Under the pieces are notes generated by a model that did no database searches, was not told where the DNA came from, and worked only from the letters and a program-made list of their open reading frames with translations. This document shows, piece after piece, positions 13,232-13,995 of a stretch of DNA of 13,995 nt (its first letter is position 1; each line of letters begins with the position of its first letter). Position numbers and translations under genes: made by a program. Source of the stretch: Sva-07 sp964651825 (GTDB lineage: Bacteria; Actinomycetota; Acidimicrobiia; Acidimicrobiales; Ilumatobacteraceae); the NCBI GenBank assembly GCA_964651825.1, contig CAZYWK010000090.1:1-13995 (forward strand), read 5' to 3'.

Positions 13232-13252
13232 GTTGTAAAAATATCACATGTC
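13227..13252. promoter_or_regulatory. Overlapping divergent leaderless promoters within one inverted repeat (ArsR/AHSA1)
   Basis: GACATGT at 13227-13233 and ACATGTC at 13246-13252 form a perfect 7-bp inverted repeat around 12 AT-rich bases. Each arm contains one start codon (ATG 13231 minus, ATG 13248 plus). On the minus strand TATTTT (13243-13238) lies six bases before the ATG; on the plus strand TAAAAA (13236-13241) lies six bases before the other. Both messages would therefore be leaderless, and the two -10 boxes overlap. This is a probable ArsR operator. Confidence 0.65.
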
Positions 13253-13724
13253 TTCCGATGAGTCACTGACCGAGTTGCGCTTCACCGTGTCCGGCCGGAT
13301 CAGCCGGCCGTGCGCGGAGGTGTACGAGGCGGTCGCCGACCCGGCACAACTGTCGAAGTACTTCACCACCGGCGGCGCGGCCGGCAGGCTCGAGTCGGGC
13401 ACCGTCGCGACGTGGGACTTCCACGACTTCCCCGGTGCGTTCCCGGTGACCGTCGTCGAGGCAGTGGCGAACGAACGGATCGTGATCCGATGGGGCGGCG
13501 AGGAGACCACCGGCGACTCCGGCACGACCACCACGGCGTTCGAGTTCGAACCGATCGACGACGGTGCGCGCACCCTGGTCACCATCACCGAATCGTCCTG
13601 GAAGCCGACACCGGCCGGCGCGGAACGCGCCTTCGGCAACTGTCAGGGCTGGACCGGGATGCTGGCCGCCTTGAAGGTCTGGCTCGAGCACGGCATCAAC
13701 CTCCGCGAGGGGTTCTACTCCTGA
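13248..13724 (+). CDS. AHSA1/SRPBCC-family protein
   Basis: The protein has 158 residues with the helix-grip fold of the SRPBCC superfamily, AHSA1 branch. Typical blocks are FTVSGRISRPCAEVYEAVAD at 11-30, LSKYFTTGGAAGRLESGTVA around 35-54, VVEAVANERIVIRWGGEE near 68-85, the strand ending LVTITESSW, and the long C-terminal helix NCQGWTGMLAALKVWLEHGI. The fold encloses a cavity for a hydrophobic ligand; AHSA1-like bacterial proteins are mostly uncharacterised. The ATG lies inside the shared operator with the divergent ArsR gene, a common pairing in actinobacteria that suggests the ArsR protein controls this gene. A GC-rich hairpin follows the stop. Confidence 0.9.
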   Translation: MSSDESLTELRFTVSGRISRPCAEVYEAVADPAQLSKYFTTGGAAGRLESGTVATWDFHDFPGAFPVTVVEAVANERIVIRWGGEETTGDSGTTTTAFEFEPIDDGARTLVTITESSWKPTPAGAERAFGNCQGWTGMLAALKVWLEHGINLREGFYS

Positions 13725-13734
13725 CCTGAGCCGT

Positions 13735-13747
13735 CCCGCCGGGCGGG
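13735..13747. terminator. GC-rich hairpin between converging genes
   Basis: CCCGC at 13735-13739 and GCGGG at 13743-13747 form a 5-bp stem with a three-base loop, ten bases after the AHSA1 stop and upstream of the converging minus-strand sequence. No T-tract is present, so if it terminates at all it does so in the GC-rich actinobacterial manner. Confidence 0.3.
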
Positions 13748-13749
13748 CC

Positions 13750-13851
13750 TCAATCGTCGAAGGTGGTGAGCCGGACGCTCCGCAGGTTGTCGTCGAAGTC
13801 CTCGGCATCGAAGGCTTCGGGGTCGAAGGGGCCGCCGACCCACTCGACGCG
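13750..13851 (-). pseudogene. Possible pRiA4b ORF-3-like C-terminal remnant
   Basis: The last 33 codons of this frame read VEWVGGPFDPEAFD followed by an acidic tail ending TTFDD, with a TGA at 13750-13752. The GxFDPEAFD pattern closely recalls the C-terminus of plasmid pRiA4b ORF-3-like (IS1096-related) proteins. Upstream of the VEW the same frame is an arginine/proline-rich shadow of the Excalibur gene, so no longer protein exists. I read it as a broken tail left after rearrangement; chance resemblance is possible as the match is short. Confidence 0.4.
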
Positions 13852-13856
13852 TCGCG

Positions 13857-13994
13857 TCAGCTCTCGCAGCCGACGCCGTCGTGGTCGCCGTCGAAGCGGT
13901 GCGGGTCGGGTGGGAGGACCGGGAAGCGCCGGTCGGCGAGGTCGCCGCAGTCGAGGTCCGGGCTGCCGATCGGGATGCACAGGCTCGGATACGA
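13857..13994 (-). CDS. C-terminal end of a protein with an Excalibur-like calcium-binding tail (5' end outside window)
   Basis: A minus-strand frame enters from the right edge and ends with TGA at 13859-13857. Its 45 visible residues include SLCIPIGSPDLDCGDLADRR, then FPVLPPDPHRFDGDHDGVGC and a final ES. The DPHRFDGDHDGVGCE segment is the Asp-rich calcium-binding loop of Excalibur-like domains, and the two spaced cysteines (in LCIP and LDCGD) plus the final one suggest disulphides. Such tails occur on exported or surface proteins of actinobacteria, so an N-terminal signal peptide or lipobox is expected outside the window. It was identified by reading the strand directly, because no start codon lies in the window. 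Confidence 0.75.
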   Translation of the reverse strand, partial: SYPSLCIPIGSPDLDCGDLADRRFPVLPPDPHRFDGDHDGVGCES

Positions 13995-13995
13995 C

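Noticed and set aside
11901..13247. 448-residue minus-strand frame
   Set aside because: Shadow antisense to the DUF1353 gene and out of frame with ArsR; both of those have clear motifs.
1..13995. CRISPR array, tRNA/rRNA genes, integrase or transposase
   Set aside because: No regularly spaced repeats, no cloverleaf-like or rRNA-like sequence and no recombinase motif were seen on either strand; small RNAs cannot be excluded by eye.

Overview
The window looks like chromosomal DNA from a high-GC actinobacterium. Three things suggest this: strong G/C preference at third codon positions, a PPOX/F420-type flavin-fold protein, and several promoters whose -10 box lies only 6-8 bases from the start codon, giving leaderless mRNAs. 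An acidimicrobiial (Ilumatobacter-like) host is a guess from protein style, not something proven here.

Positions 1-8,800 form an accessory, defence-like island. It opens with the 3' end of a superfamily 1 helicase. Next come an MNT-HEPN toxin-antitoxin (TA) pair with a winged-helix domain fused to the MNT partner (752-1767), a minus-strand operon of a PD-(D/E)XK nuclease-like protein followed by a Panacea/SocA-type antitoxin (3286-1822), and a GIY-YIG nuclease-like gene (3987-3421). Divergent to that is a NERD-nuclease/UvrD-like helicase (4057-5660) broken by three frameshifts and a nonsense codon. A zone of decay and small genes follows (5718-7352): a conserved 84-residue protein, a metallophosphoesterase that has lost both ends, a small one-helix membrane protein and two short tandem minus-strand ORFs. 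Two compact TA operons close the island: AbrB/MazE-like antitoxin plus PIN-like protein (7391-8055), and VapB-VapC (8177-8778).

Positions 8,860-13,995 look more like ordinary chromosome. They hold two PPOX-fold flavin proteins, a 658-residue uncharacterised protein with a helical-repeat-like end, a DUF1353 membrane protein, a divergent ArsR regulator / AHSA1-SRPBCC pair, and the 3' end of a protein with an Excalibur-like calcium-binding tail, next to a possible pRiA4b ORF-3 remnant.

The regulatory DNA is unusually readable. The MNT gene has an 8-bp direct repeat over its leaderless promoter. The AbrB-like gene has an inverted repeat just upstream of its -10. vapB starts inside a 32-bp near-palindrome. 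The DUF1353 gene has a perfect 13-bp-arm inverted repeat at its predicted transcription start. The ArsR/AHSA1 start codons lie only 16 bp apart inside one inverted repeat. The most promising candidates for something new are the Panacea + PD-(D/E)XK pair and the adjacent GIY-YIG / NERD-helicase divergon, the second of which is decaying.
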